Origin: a bacterium | GTDB taxonomy: Bacteria; Verrucomicrobiota; Verrucomicrobiae; Limisphaerales; J093 | Reading direction: 5' to 3' | Assembly (NCBI GenBank): GCA_021839785.1 | Contig: JAKCAB010000051.1 | Span: forward strand, 1 to 5,403 | DNA: 5,403 bases | Shown: piece after piece, positions 1 to 5,403 of the stretch | How the letters are laid out: each line of letters opens with the position of its first letter | Numbering within the stretch: position 1 is the stretch's first letter | The notes under the pieces: generated by a model | What the model was told of the DNA's origin: nothing | Databases searched by the model: none | What the model saw: only the letters and a program-made list of their open reading frames with translations | Made by a program: the position numbers and the translations under genes

Positions 1-17
1 GGGGCGCAGCCATTCCA

Positions 18-147
18 GCCACGGAGGCACAGGGGCTTGGAGTTTGAATGAGGAACGCAGGAAAGCCGGAAACCCCAGACTGCGGTTCCTGAGTTCCTGA
101 GTTCCTGAGTTCCTCATTGGATCTCGGCGTCTCCGCGACTCCGTGGC
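18..147. repeat. 130-bp imperfect inverted repeat, hairpin-forming
   Basis: The two halves pair around a centre between 82 and 83 without any insertion or deletion, base i pairing with base 165-i. The outer arm 18-26 (GCCACGGAG) matches 139-147 perfectly, and the inner arm 47-56 (AATGAGGAAC) matches 109-118 perfectly. Arm 58-63 matches 102-107. Counted by hand over 18-71, 39 of 54 positions are Watson-Crick pairs and four more are G-T. Pairing stops abruptly outside 18 and 147. Such an element could be a dispersed REP-like or MITE-like palindrome, or a structured RNA. No transposase or target duplication is visible, so its identity is inference. Confidence 0.7.
85..116. repeat. Tandem repeat, four 8-bp units
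   Basis: Three exact copies of GTTCCTGA (85-92, 93-100, 101-108) are followed by GTTCCTCA (109-116). The array forms the right inner arm of the larger inverted repeat. The left arm carries degenerate complementary units in register: 49-56 matches fully, 57-64 at 6 of 8 positions and 65-72 at 5 of 8. Copy number in such arrays usually changes by replication slippage. The array is far too short and has no spacers, so it is not a CRISPR. Confidence 0.85.
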
Positions 148-222
148 AATTCCCAGGTGGGGTTCCGGCCGAGCCGACGCAGAAGACAAGAGTCAGGGCT
201 CCGCCGGAGCGTCCCCCAAATG

Positions 223-252
223 TTGTTAGGATGAGGTGTGTTCATGGACAAT
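223..252 (+). promoter_or_regulatory. Weak sigma-70-like promoter candidate
   Basis: A TTGTTA box (223-228, four of six matches to TTGACA) lies 18 bases before GACAAT (247-252, four of six matches to TATAAT). It would start transcription about 50 bases before the permease ATG at 311. It sits in a slightly more AT-rich patch of an otherwise GC-rich flank. The spacing is acceptable but both boxes are poor and such matches occur by chance. Confidence 0.2.
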
Positions 253-310
253 CCGCCGCGGCTTGCGAGGCGGTGGCGTCTCGGCCAAGGTTCGGGCCGC
301 GTCCGCCCAA

Positions 311-841
311 ATGAACCTTCTCCCGGTCATCGAGCGCGAGTTGCGCGGGGCTTCGCGGCAACAAGCCTCGTGGCTCTTGCGCCTCGCTCTCGCCACCGGC
401 GCGGTGCTGGCCTGCGTTTTTGGTTTGTTGCTGCCTCACCCTTTGCCGCAAAACCGCGGCCAGGTGGTGCTGGTCTGCCTCGTCGTTTCCGGGTTGGCAC
501 TGAGCTTGTTTGCGGGCGCGTACCTGACCGCCGACAGCGTCAGCGCGGAGAAGCGCGGAGGCACGCTGGGCCTGTTGTTTCTCACGCCGCTCACCGGTTG
601 GCAGATTGTGCTCGGCAAAATGCCGGGTCATTCGCTGCAGGTTGGCTTGCTGATGGGATGGCCGTGGATCGGCTTTGCCGGAACGTTCCTGGTGGCGATC
701 CAGGCAAACGACAATGCTGTCGCGGCGGCGAGTTTTGCGGGCTGGGCGGTGTGCTGCCTCTTGTTCGATGCCTGGCTGATCAACCGCTGCCGAGCGTGGC
801 TGCGCATGGGTTTGCGACGGCGGGTGTCGGAGGCTGGATGA
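311..841 (+). CDS. Shortened ABC-2-type transporter permease, probably an internally deleted remnant
   Basis: This encodes 176 residues of an inner-membrane ABC transporter permease subunit; the substrate is unknown. The N-terminus (MNLLPVIERELR) is the usual opening of this family. Membrane segments are predicted near residues 24-43 and 51-70, followed by the hallmark cytoplasmic stretch at 73-103, with TADSVSAEKRGGTLGLLFLT followed by VLGK. After about residue 104 only two hydrophobic stretches remain (about 111-131 and 137-155), then a basic tail ending RRRVSEAG. Relatives as I know them are about 500 residues or longer, with several more helices between the hallmark and the tail. The C-terminal part resembles the last helix and basic end of those proteins, which suggests loss of the middle. 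No ATPase gene is adjacent and no Shine-Dalgarno precedes the ATG. The start was chosen because family homology begins there; a GTG at 236 is in frame but adds unrelated residues. It may be a decaying pseudogene. Confidence 0.65.
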   Translation: MNLLPVIERELRGASRQQASWLLRLALATGAVLACVFGLLLPHPLPQNRGQVVLVCLVVSGLALSLFAGAYLTADSVSAEKRGGTLGLLFLTPLTGWQIVLGKMPGHSLQVGLLMGWPWIGFAGTFLVAIQANDNAVAAASFAGWAVCCLLFDAWLINRCRAWLRMGLRRRVSEAG

Positions 842-1021
842 ACCCGGTTCGCAGCACACGTCCGGCAGAGCAGCCGGCGATGACGCAAATGAAAAGCGAA
901 CGCAGTCTGGCCGGTCGTTGTCTCGTGTTCAGGCCGGGCGCAGACGGGAACGCGAGACTTGCTCCCGGCTCATTGCGGGCCAGAATAAGTGCGGTCGTCA
1001 TTTCGTCGAAAGTCGCACGCC
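842..1021. other. Non-coding gap between permease and lectin-like gene
   Basis: These 180 bases hold no supported gene. The frame of the next gene is open back to a GTG at 989, but the extra eleven residues (arginine- and serine-rich) would sit in front of a well-formed signal peptide, so this stretch is treated as untranslated. No strong promoter or terminator hairpin was found. The gap argues against tight co-transcription of the two + strand genes. Confidence 0.5.
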
Positions 1022-1666
1022 ATGTTAAGAGTCACATTTGCCCTGTTGATTGCGGTCGCGGGCCTGTCGGTCGGCGCCGCCGAGCCGTCGATTTACAGGA
1101 TGGATTTCCAGAACGCCGAGGTGGGCAAGGTGCCCGAAGGTATGCTGGTGCTGGACGGCGGTTTCGCCGTCCAGGAGGACACCGGGGGCCGGTTCCTCGA
1201 GTTGCCCGGCTCGCCGCTGGAGACTTACGGCGTGCTGTTCGGACCTACCGAAACGAACAACGTCTCCGTGACCGCGCGCATCTACGGCACGGCCAAGGGC
1301 CGGCGGTATCCGGCGTTCGCCGTTGGCCTGGGCGGCGCGAACGGCTTCAAGCTGCGCGTCAGTCCCGGCAAAAACGAACTCGAGATCTTCAAAGGTGACA
1401 CCGACCTGCTGAGCGTGCCGTTCAATTGGTCGTCCGGGAAATGGATGCATCTGCGGCTGCAGATTCGCCAGGACGGTGCCAACGTCTGGAAGGTGGAAGG
1501 CAAGGCGTGGCCCGACGGCGAGAGCGAGCCCGTCGCGTGGCTGATCACCCTGGACGAAAAGGAAGCGCCGCGGCCTGGGCGCGCCGCAATCTGGGGGGCG
1601 CCTTATGCCGGCACGCCGATCCGGTACGATGACTTGGCAGTGACAAAGGCGGCGGCGGCGCCGTAA
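1022..1666 (+). CDS. Secreted concanavalin A-like (LamG/DUF1080-like) protein
   Basis: This encodes 214 residues. The first 20 form a clear signal peptide: a basic residue at position 3, a hydrophobic core at 5-17, and a GAA end before Glu21, suiting signal peptidase I. The mature part alternates short beta strands and turns and looks like one jelly-roll domain. Typical landmarks are YRMDFQNAEVGKVPEG at 25-40, the SSGKWMHLRLQIR strand at 137-149, and a final GRAAIWGAP...IRYDDLAV at 187-207, as seen in LamG and 3-keto-disaccharide hydrolase-like (DUF1080) domains. Those folds bind or process carbohydrates. No catalytic residues can be assigned, so enzymatic activity is not claimed. The ATG at 1022 is preferred over GTG 989 because it starts exactly at the signal peptide. 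A weak GAAAG lies about ten bases upstream. It probably acts in the periplasm or outside the cell. The fold assignment is moderate and the specific function is unknown. Confidence 0.75.
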   Translation: MLRVTFALLIAVAGLSVGAAEPSIYRMDFQNAEVGKVPEGMLVLDGGFAVQEDTGGRFLELPGSPLETYGVLFGPTETNNVSVTARIYGTAKGRRYPAFAVGLGGANGFKLRVSPGKNELEIFKGDTDLLSVPFNWSSGKWMHLRLQIRQDGANVWKVEGKAWPDGESEPVAWLITLDEKEAPRPGRAAIWGAPYAGTPIRYDDLAVTKAAAAP

Positions 1667-1684
1667 CGCCTTGTCGCGACGACC

Positions 1685-1702
1685 GCGTGGCTGAAGTCAC
1701 GC
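1685..1702 (+). terminator. Candidate stem-loop terminator in convergent gap
   Basis: GCGTGGC (1685-1691) pairs with GTCACGC (1696-1702) around a TGAA loop, with one G-U pair, starting 18 bases after the stop of the lectin-like gene. The G-U pair becomes A-C on the other strand, so the structure favours + strand RNA. There is no T-run after it, so it is not a classic intrinsic terminator. A second imperfect stem (1719-1725 with 1735-1741, six of seven pairs) lies just past the purM stop and could serve the - strand transcript. Confidence 0.35.
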
Positions 1703-1745
1703 TGATCGCACTTCCCCGGCCAGCCCCGCCGCCGGGTTGGCACGG

Positions 1746-2801
1746 TCATTTCACCTGCACCTGGCCTTCGCCCTTCACGATTTCTCCGATCAGCCACGCG
1801 CGGTGCCGGGCCTTGCCGATCGCGCCCAACACGGCTTCGGCCTGGTCCGCCGCGACGATCGCGACCATGCCGATGCCCATGTTGAACACTTGGTACAGTT
1901 CGGCTTCGTCCACGCCGCCTTTGGCCGCGAGGAGCTGAAAAATAGGCAACATTTCCCAAGCGCCTTTACGGATCGATGCGGCGCAGTTTTTGGGTAGAAC
2001 GCGCGGAATGTTGTCCACGAACCCACCGCCGGTTATGTGGGCGAAGGCGTGCACGGCGTTCGGCCTGCCCGGTCGGTTGAACCGTTTCAGCAACGCCTGG
2101 ACGAGCGGGCCGTAGCTGACGTGGATTTTGAGGAGTTCGTCGCCGACGGTGTTTTTCGACTCCGCGACCCGGCTGGTCGGTTTCAGCTTCAACTGATCGA
2201 AAAGGATTTTGCGCGCCAGCGAATAGCCATTGGTGTGCAGGCCGCTCGAAGCGAGACCGAGGATCGCGTCGCCGCGTTTGACGGTCTTCTGGCCGTTGAG
2301 CATCCGCGACTTCTCCACCGCGCCGACGATGGTGCCGCTGACGTCGTATTCTCCAGGCGCATAAAAGCCGGGCATTTGGGCGGTCTCGCCGCCGATCAAC
2401 GCGCAGCCATTCTCGGCGCAGGCTTTGGCGAACCCGCGGACGATGTCCGTGAAGACGCGCGGCTCCAGCTTGCCGGTGCCGAGGTAATCCAGGAAGAACA
2501 AGGGTTCGGCGCCCAGGACGGCGATGTCGTTCACGCAATGGTTCACCAAGTCCTGCCCGATGGTGTCGTGACGGCCCATCGCGAAGGCGATCTTCAGTTT
2601 CGTGCCGACGCCGTCCACGCTGCTGACCAGCACGGGCTGGCGGTACTTCTTGAGGTCGAGCGCAAACAGCCCGCCGAAACCGCCCACCTTGCCCAGCACC
2701 TCGCGGCGATGCGTGGAGGCGAGGAGTTGCGGGAGGGTGGCCTTGACCTGGTTGCCGAGGTCAATGTCCACACCGGCGGCGGCGTAGGCTTTTTGCTTCA
2801 T
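1746..2801 (-). CDS. purM: Phosphoribosylformylglycinamidine cyclo-ligase (AIR synthetase)
   Basis: This is cytosolic PurM of de novo purine synthesis. It closes formylglycinamidine ribotide to 5-aminoimidazole ribotide with ATP hydrolysis. The 351 residues match the family's usual length of about 345-350. Landmarks in order are: YAAAGVDIDLGN at 6-17; SSVDGVGTKLK at 60-70, the nucleotide-binding loop; LVNHCVNDIAVLGAEPLFFL at 85-104; ALIGGETAQMPGFY at 134-147; GLASSGLHTNGYSLARK at 182-198; HITGGGFVDNIPRVLP at 255-270; and NMGIGMV at 307-313. All core motifs are intact with no frameshift, so it should be active. The ATG at 2801 is chosen because conserved sequence starts within five residues. 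The frame is open upstream to 3002 but that extension is Arg-rich and unlike any PurM. No clear Shine-Dalgarno is present. purN, a frequent partner, is not next to it; it converges with the lectin-like gene, 79 bases apart. Confidence 0.97.
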   Translation of the reverse strand: MKQKAYAAAGVDIDLGNQVKATLPQLLASTHRREVLGKVGGFGGLFALDLKKYRQPVLVSSVDGVGTKLKIAFAMGRHDTIGQDLVNHCVNDIAVLGAEPLFFLDYLGTGKLEPRVFTDIVRGFAKACAENGCALIGGETAQMPGFYAPGEYDVSGTIVGAVEKSRMLNGQKTVKRGDAILGLASSGLHTNGYSLARKILFDQLKLKPTSRVAESKNTVGDELLKIHVSYGPLVQALLKRFNRPGRPNAVHAFAHITGGGFVDNIPRVLPKNCAASIRKGAWEMLPIFQLLAAKGGVDEAELYQVFNMGIGMVAIVAADQAEAVLGAIGKARHRAWLIGEIVKGEGQVQVK

Positions 2802-3002
2802 GACGGATGCGGTTTCGCGGGCGGAATATCGCGGGCGCGGGAGAAGGCTGTCGAGGTTGATCTGAACCGGGCGGCGCCGCGCGCGCCATCGCGCGCCGTC
2901 AGTGGATGCCAAGTCCTTCCCCCGGTGGGCGCGTTCCCGGAGCCCACGCCGCTTTTGGGCGCAACGGCAGCCCGGATAGGTGCCGCGACCGAGGCACGCC
3001 AC
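2802..3002. other. Non-coding leader between the modular-protein gene and purM
   Basis: These 201 bases separate two - strand genes. They contain a 6-bp stem, 2925-2930 (GTGGGC) with 2942-2947 (GCCCAC), lying 56-78 bases beyond the stop of the upstream gene. A second stem, 2881-2886 with 2891-2896, is all G and C with a CATC loop. Neither is followed by a T-run on the - strand. A TTGGCA box on the - strand (2912 to 2907) resembles a -35 element but has no acceptable -10 partner. The purM promoter probably lies here, given the gap, but is not identified. No PurR-like or purine riboswitch motif was recognised. Confidence 0.45.
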
Positions 3003-5403
3003 TCAAGGCGTCGGCACCATCGGGATTTCGCCGAGGTCCAACACGCCGCTTGGTGGATCGGCGGGGACAACGACCGGCACCTCGGCCCGTGCACGCTCCT
3101 TGAACTGACCAGCGGTTTCGCCCGGTCCAACGGCGCCCACGAACAAGACGTAACTGCCCGCCGGCACATCTTCCGCGACCCACGTTCCGTCGGTTGTCTC
3201 CGCGAGCGGGAAAAACCGCTGGCCCGCAAAGGCGCCCCTGACCTCGGGCCGGTTGCGCCAGGCCGCCAACGCCTGCGGGCTGTTCCTCGTCTCTTCCGGC
3301 GCGGGCAGCACTGGCGTTCGAACGACGCCCACGACACGCCAGTTGGCCTCCCGGGGCAGGTCTGCCGGCCACTGGAGCCGCGCCCGCACGGTGTAGCTCG
3401 TGCCGCCGATCGTAACGGTCGTCGTGTCGCCGGGACGGATGTCCACCTGGAGCAAAGGCTGGTGGCTCCACACCGTCCCGGAGGACATGCCTGGCAATCC
3501 TTTTTCCGGCACCAACCGCACCAGCCGATGCTGGCCCGGCGGCACTTGCGGGAAGACAAACCGACCGTCGCGGTCGGTTCTCACCTGGTAAGCCCTGGAG
3601 TCGGAGGATACGGTGGTGAAGTCCCCTTGGCCGTACTGAAAAAGCAGTTCACGGTCGGCCGCTGGCTGCCCACGCGATAAGTAGGTGCCTTCCAAACGTC
3701 CCCAAGCCTGGAGCCGGATGACCGGCTCAGCCGCCAGGACGGCGGGGGTCGTTTCGGCAAAACCTCCAGGGTGAGCGGCGATGACACGGGCGACGGCGTC
3801 GTCAGGCGGCAAGCGGAACTGTCCCTGGCCATCGGTGGTGAGCAAGCTGCCGCCGGACTGTAGGTTCTCGCGCGAAAACCCGCCGGGAATCAATCTCAGC
3901 CCGGCGCCGGGCGACACCAGGCCGATGTCCGCGTTGACCGCCGGCCGCCCGTCCGGCAACAGCACCGTCATGGCGGTGGCAGCCCCGGCCCGCAGCCGCA
4001 CGTCGAATTGCGCCTCGCCTTCGTCGGCGCGGACCACACGCGTGACGAACGGCACGTAGCCCTCGGCCTCGAATTTGAAGACGAAGGCTGGCTCCTTGAC
4101 GCCGCCCAACACGGGTTCCTCGAAGACATGGCGGAACCGGCCGCCTTCGAAGCTCAACCAGAAACGGTCGATGTTGCTCCAGGTCGCATTTGTGGCGCCG
4201 GTGGCCAAGTTGGGCGTGGGCCAGCCCGTGACGATGCGGAAGCGGCGAACCGGCTCGCCGCTGGCCGCGTCCCGCACCGTGCCGGAGATCGTTAGCGCCG
4301 GCTTGAGCACGACCTCGTGCTCCATGCCGTCAGGACGCACCTTCACATCACTTGCGCGCATATAGCCCGAAGCGGCGATGCCGAAGTTTAGATCCTGGTC
4401 GGGGGCGGTGTCCCACTCGACCCGGCCTTCGGCGTCGGTCTGGCGGTGGAATTCGATCTGCACCGGCGAAGACTGGCCAGGGCGAGCGCCTGGGCCTTGA
4501 TAAGGGGAAGTGTTCAGCCAGACATTGGCTTGGGGCACCGGAAAGCCGCGGCTGTCCACCACGCGCAACCGCAGCAGCCTGCCTGCCGCCAGCGTCAGCC
4601 GGAACGGTTCGGCGTCCGCCGTCAGTTCGACTTCCCGGGTGGTAGGCGCAAAGCCCGGGGCCTCGGCGCTCAGCAGGCCGCGGCCCGGCTTGCACCCGGC
4701 CACTTGAAAGGTGCCGTCCGCCTGGGTCGTCGCCTCGCGCGAATTGACTTCGTCCCTGATGCCGACCAGCACCTTCGCGCCCGGCACCGGCTGGTCGGCG
4801 GTATCCACGACGAGGCCACGCACCGTCACCGCGCGTCCCAGCCGGAAAACGTAGCGGCCTTCGCGGAGTTGTCTTAAAGCCTCGGGGTTGGCACCCGACA
4901 CCGAATCGCTGCGGACATGCTCGGGATGGCGTGCGCCGCCGTCGATCGTCCGAAGCGTGGCCTCGGCAATCCGGTCAATCCGCCAGCGGCCCTCAACGTC
5001 GGTTGTTGCCGTGACCCAGAACGGCCAGACGAAATTGTCGGTCTGCGGGCGCGTTTCCTTCGCTGAATTAGTCTGGTTGTTGAAGCCGACCTCCGCGCCG
5101 GCGACCGGCTGGCCGTCCGCGTCCACCGCCCGCCCGCCGATGGGCACCGACCGCGCCACGCGCAGGGTGTAACGGTCGGGGATGGCCTCGCCCCGGTCCG
5201 GCCGCCAGTCGAGCCGCGTGTCGGCAAAGCCGTCGCATTGGCTGACCAGGATGAGATGGGTGGTCGAACCGCGCGGCACGGGCACCGCGCATTTGCCGAA
5301 GCGGTCCGCCCAAAGCGTTTTGCGCGCCACCTCCTTGCCTTCCCACAGCCAGTACTCGATCCGGGCATTCGGCACTGGCTTTCCCGTGTCGGCGGTCACG
5401 ACG
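3003..5403 (-). CDS. Multi-module carboxypeptidase-regulatory-like protein, N-terminus outside window
   Basis: At least 800 residues are visible, ending in ...GEIPMVPTP; the frame is open through the right edge, so the true start lies beyond it. Residue 1 here is the codon at 5397-5399. The chain is a string of about eight beta-sandwich modules of the carboxypeptidase-D regulatory / transthyretin-like type. Each starts with a hydrophobic strand and a G-x-P-V-x-x-A-like turn, and most carry a T-D-x-x-G-x-[FW] strand. Clear starts or turns are TGKPVPNARI (5-14), DGQPVAGAEV (95-104), ADQPVPGAKV (201-210), RGFPVPQANV (284-293), SGEPVRRFRI (380-389), DGRPAVNADI (483-492) and RGQPAADREL (576-585). 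Matching strands include TDVEGRW (133-139), QADGTF (226-231), TDAEGRV (321-327), TDGQGQF (522-528), TDRDGRF (608-614) and TDGTW (736-740). The last module (about 668-790) has a long insert. No catalytic motif, membrane segment or sortase signal appears in this part. Such arrays occur in exported proteins and in fusions with M56/BlaR1-like peptidases in these phyla; which applies here depends on the missing N-terminus. Confidence 0.8.
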   Translation of the reverse strand, partial: VVTADTGKPVPNARIEYWLWEGKEVARKTLWADRFGKCAVPVPRGSTTHLILVSQCDGFADTRLDWRPDRGEAIPDRYTLRVARSVPIGGRAVDADGQPVAGAEVGFNNQTNSAKETRPQTDNFVWPFWVTATTDVEGRWRIDRIAEATLRTIDGGARHPEHVRSDSVSGANPEALRQLREGRYVFRLGRAVTVRGLVVDTADQPVPGAKVLVGIRDEVNSREATTQADGTFQVAGCKPGRGLLSAEAPGFAPTTREVELTADAEPFRLTLAAGRLLRLRVVDSRGFPVPQANVWLNTSPYQGPGARPGQSSPVQIEFHRQTDAEGRVEWDTAPDQDLNFGIAASGYMRASDVKVRPDGMEHEVVLKPALTISGTVRDAASGEPVRRFRIVTGWPTPNLATGATNATWSNIDRFWLSFEGGRFRHVFEEPVLGGVKEPAFVFKFEAEGYVPFVTRVVRADEGEAQFDVRLRAGAATAMTVLLPDGRPAVNADIGLVSPGAGLRLIPGGFSRENLQSGGSLLTTDGQGQFRLPPDDAVARVIAAHPGGFAETTPAVLAAEPVIRLQAWGRLEGTYLSRGQPAADRELLFQYGQGDFTTVSSDSRAYQVRTDRDGRFVFPQVPPGQHRLVRLVPEKGLPGMSSGTVWSHQPLLQVDIRPGDTTTVTIGGTSYTVRARLQWPADLPREANWRVVGVVRTPVLPAPEETRNSPQALAAWRNRPEVRGAFAGQRFFPLAETTDGTWVAEDVPAGSYVLFVGAVGPGETAGQFKERARAEVPVVVPADPPSGVLDLGEIPMVPTP
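3559..3579. repeat. Perfect 9-bp inverted repeat inside the modular-protein gene
   Basis: AACCGACCG (3559-3567) is followed after TCG by its exact complement CGGTCGGTT (3571-3579). It lies on the codons for the TDRDGRF strand motif of the seventh visible module. Alternating Asp/Arg/Gly codons in GC-rich DNA easily yield such symmetry, so it may have no function beyond coding. Confidence 0.75.

Larger units (their letters stand above)
1..310. other. Non-coding left flank, repeat-rich
   Basis: No gene is supported here. Short open frames exist in this GC-rich stretch, but their translations are rich in Arg and Pro, have no recognisable domain and change frame into the permease. Two frames stay open from the left edge to stops at 45-47 and 49-51, so the tail of an upstream gene cannot be excluded, but 14-16 codons are too few to judge. 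The segment holds a large nested inverted repeat (18-147), a small GC-rich palindrome (198-210, arms GCTCCG/CGGAGC around one base) and a weak promoter-like pair before the permease. Confidence 0.6.

Noticed and set aside
1..51. C-terminal tail of an upstream gene
   Set aside because: Two frames are open to stops at 45-47 and 49-51, but with only 14-16 codons and repeat sequence beginning at 18 neither can be preferred.
85..116. CRISPR-like array
   Set aside because: The units are 8 bp and directly abutting with no spacers, so this is a simple tandem repeat.
959..986. TTGCTC / CAGAAT pair as promoter of the lectin-like gene
   Set aside because: Only three of six and four of six consensus bases match with 16-base spacing, which is not better than chance.
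238..1398. 386-codon + strand frame overlapping the permease and the lectin-like gene
   Set aside because: Its translation is rich in Arg and Ala without any domain, and it overlaps both real genes in another frame.
2802..3002. 67-residue N-terminal extension of PurM
   Set aside because: The stretch is Arg-rich, unlike PurM relatives, and family homology begins just after the Met at 2801.
2037..3680. 547-codon open frame on the + strand across purM and the modular-protein gene
   Set aside because: It is antisense to two well-supported genes and crosses the gap between them, shows no domain, and reads like the usual shadow frame of GC-rich coding DNA.
5397..5399. GTG as the start of the modular protein
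   Set aside because: The preceding codon is an in-frame Val that continues a beta strand (VVTADTGKPVPNARI), so the protein clearly runs on past the window edge.

Overview
The window is GC-rich chromosomal DNA. Its style best fits the Verrucomicrobiota (Pedosphaera/Limisphaerales-like), with Planctomycetota as the alternative. The reasons are an ABC-2 permease of the 'EKR-GTLGLLFLT' kind, a small secreted lectin-like protein, a very long protein made of carboxypeptidase-regulatory-like beta-sandwich modules, almost no Shine-Dalgarno sequences, and an intergenic hairpin built from short repeated words. The taxonomic placement is inference from these family features. There is no rRNA, tRNA, CRISPR array, transposase or phage gene.

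Layout. Positions 1-310 hold no convincing gene but contain a striking 130-bp imperfect inverted repeat (18-147) with an 8-bp internal periodicity. On the + strand follow a shortened ABC-2-type permease (311-841), probably an internally deleted remnant, then a 180-bp gap and a secreted jelly-roll (LamG/DUF1080-like) protein (1022-1666). A 79-bp convergent gap with a candidate stem-loop separates these from the - strand genes. These are purM, for AIR synthetase of purine synthesis (1746-2801), and, upstream of it after a 201-bp gap, a multi-module carboxypeptidase-regulatory-like protein (3003-5403) that runs off the right edge.

How the genes fit together. purM is the only gene with a firm enzymatic role, and it is complete. 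The others look like envelope or exported proteins with no visible partner: no ABC ATPase lies beside the permease and no other pur gene lies beside purM. The window does not form an obvious single pathway and I see no convincing new multi-gene system. The most interesting items are the phased palindromic repeat next to a broken transporter gene, and the architecture of the long modular protein.
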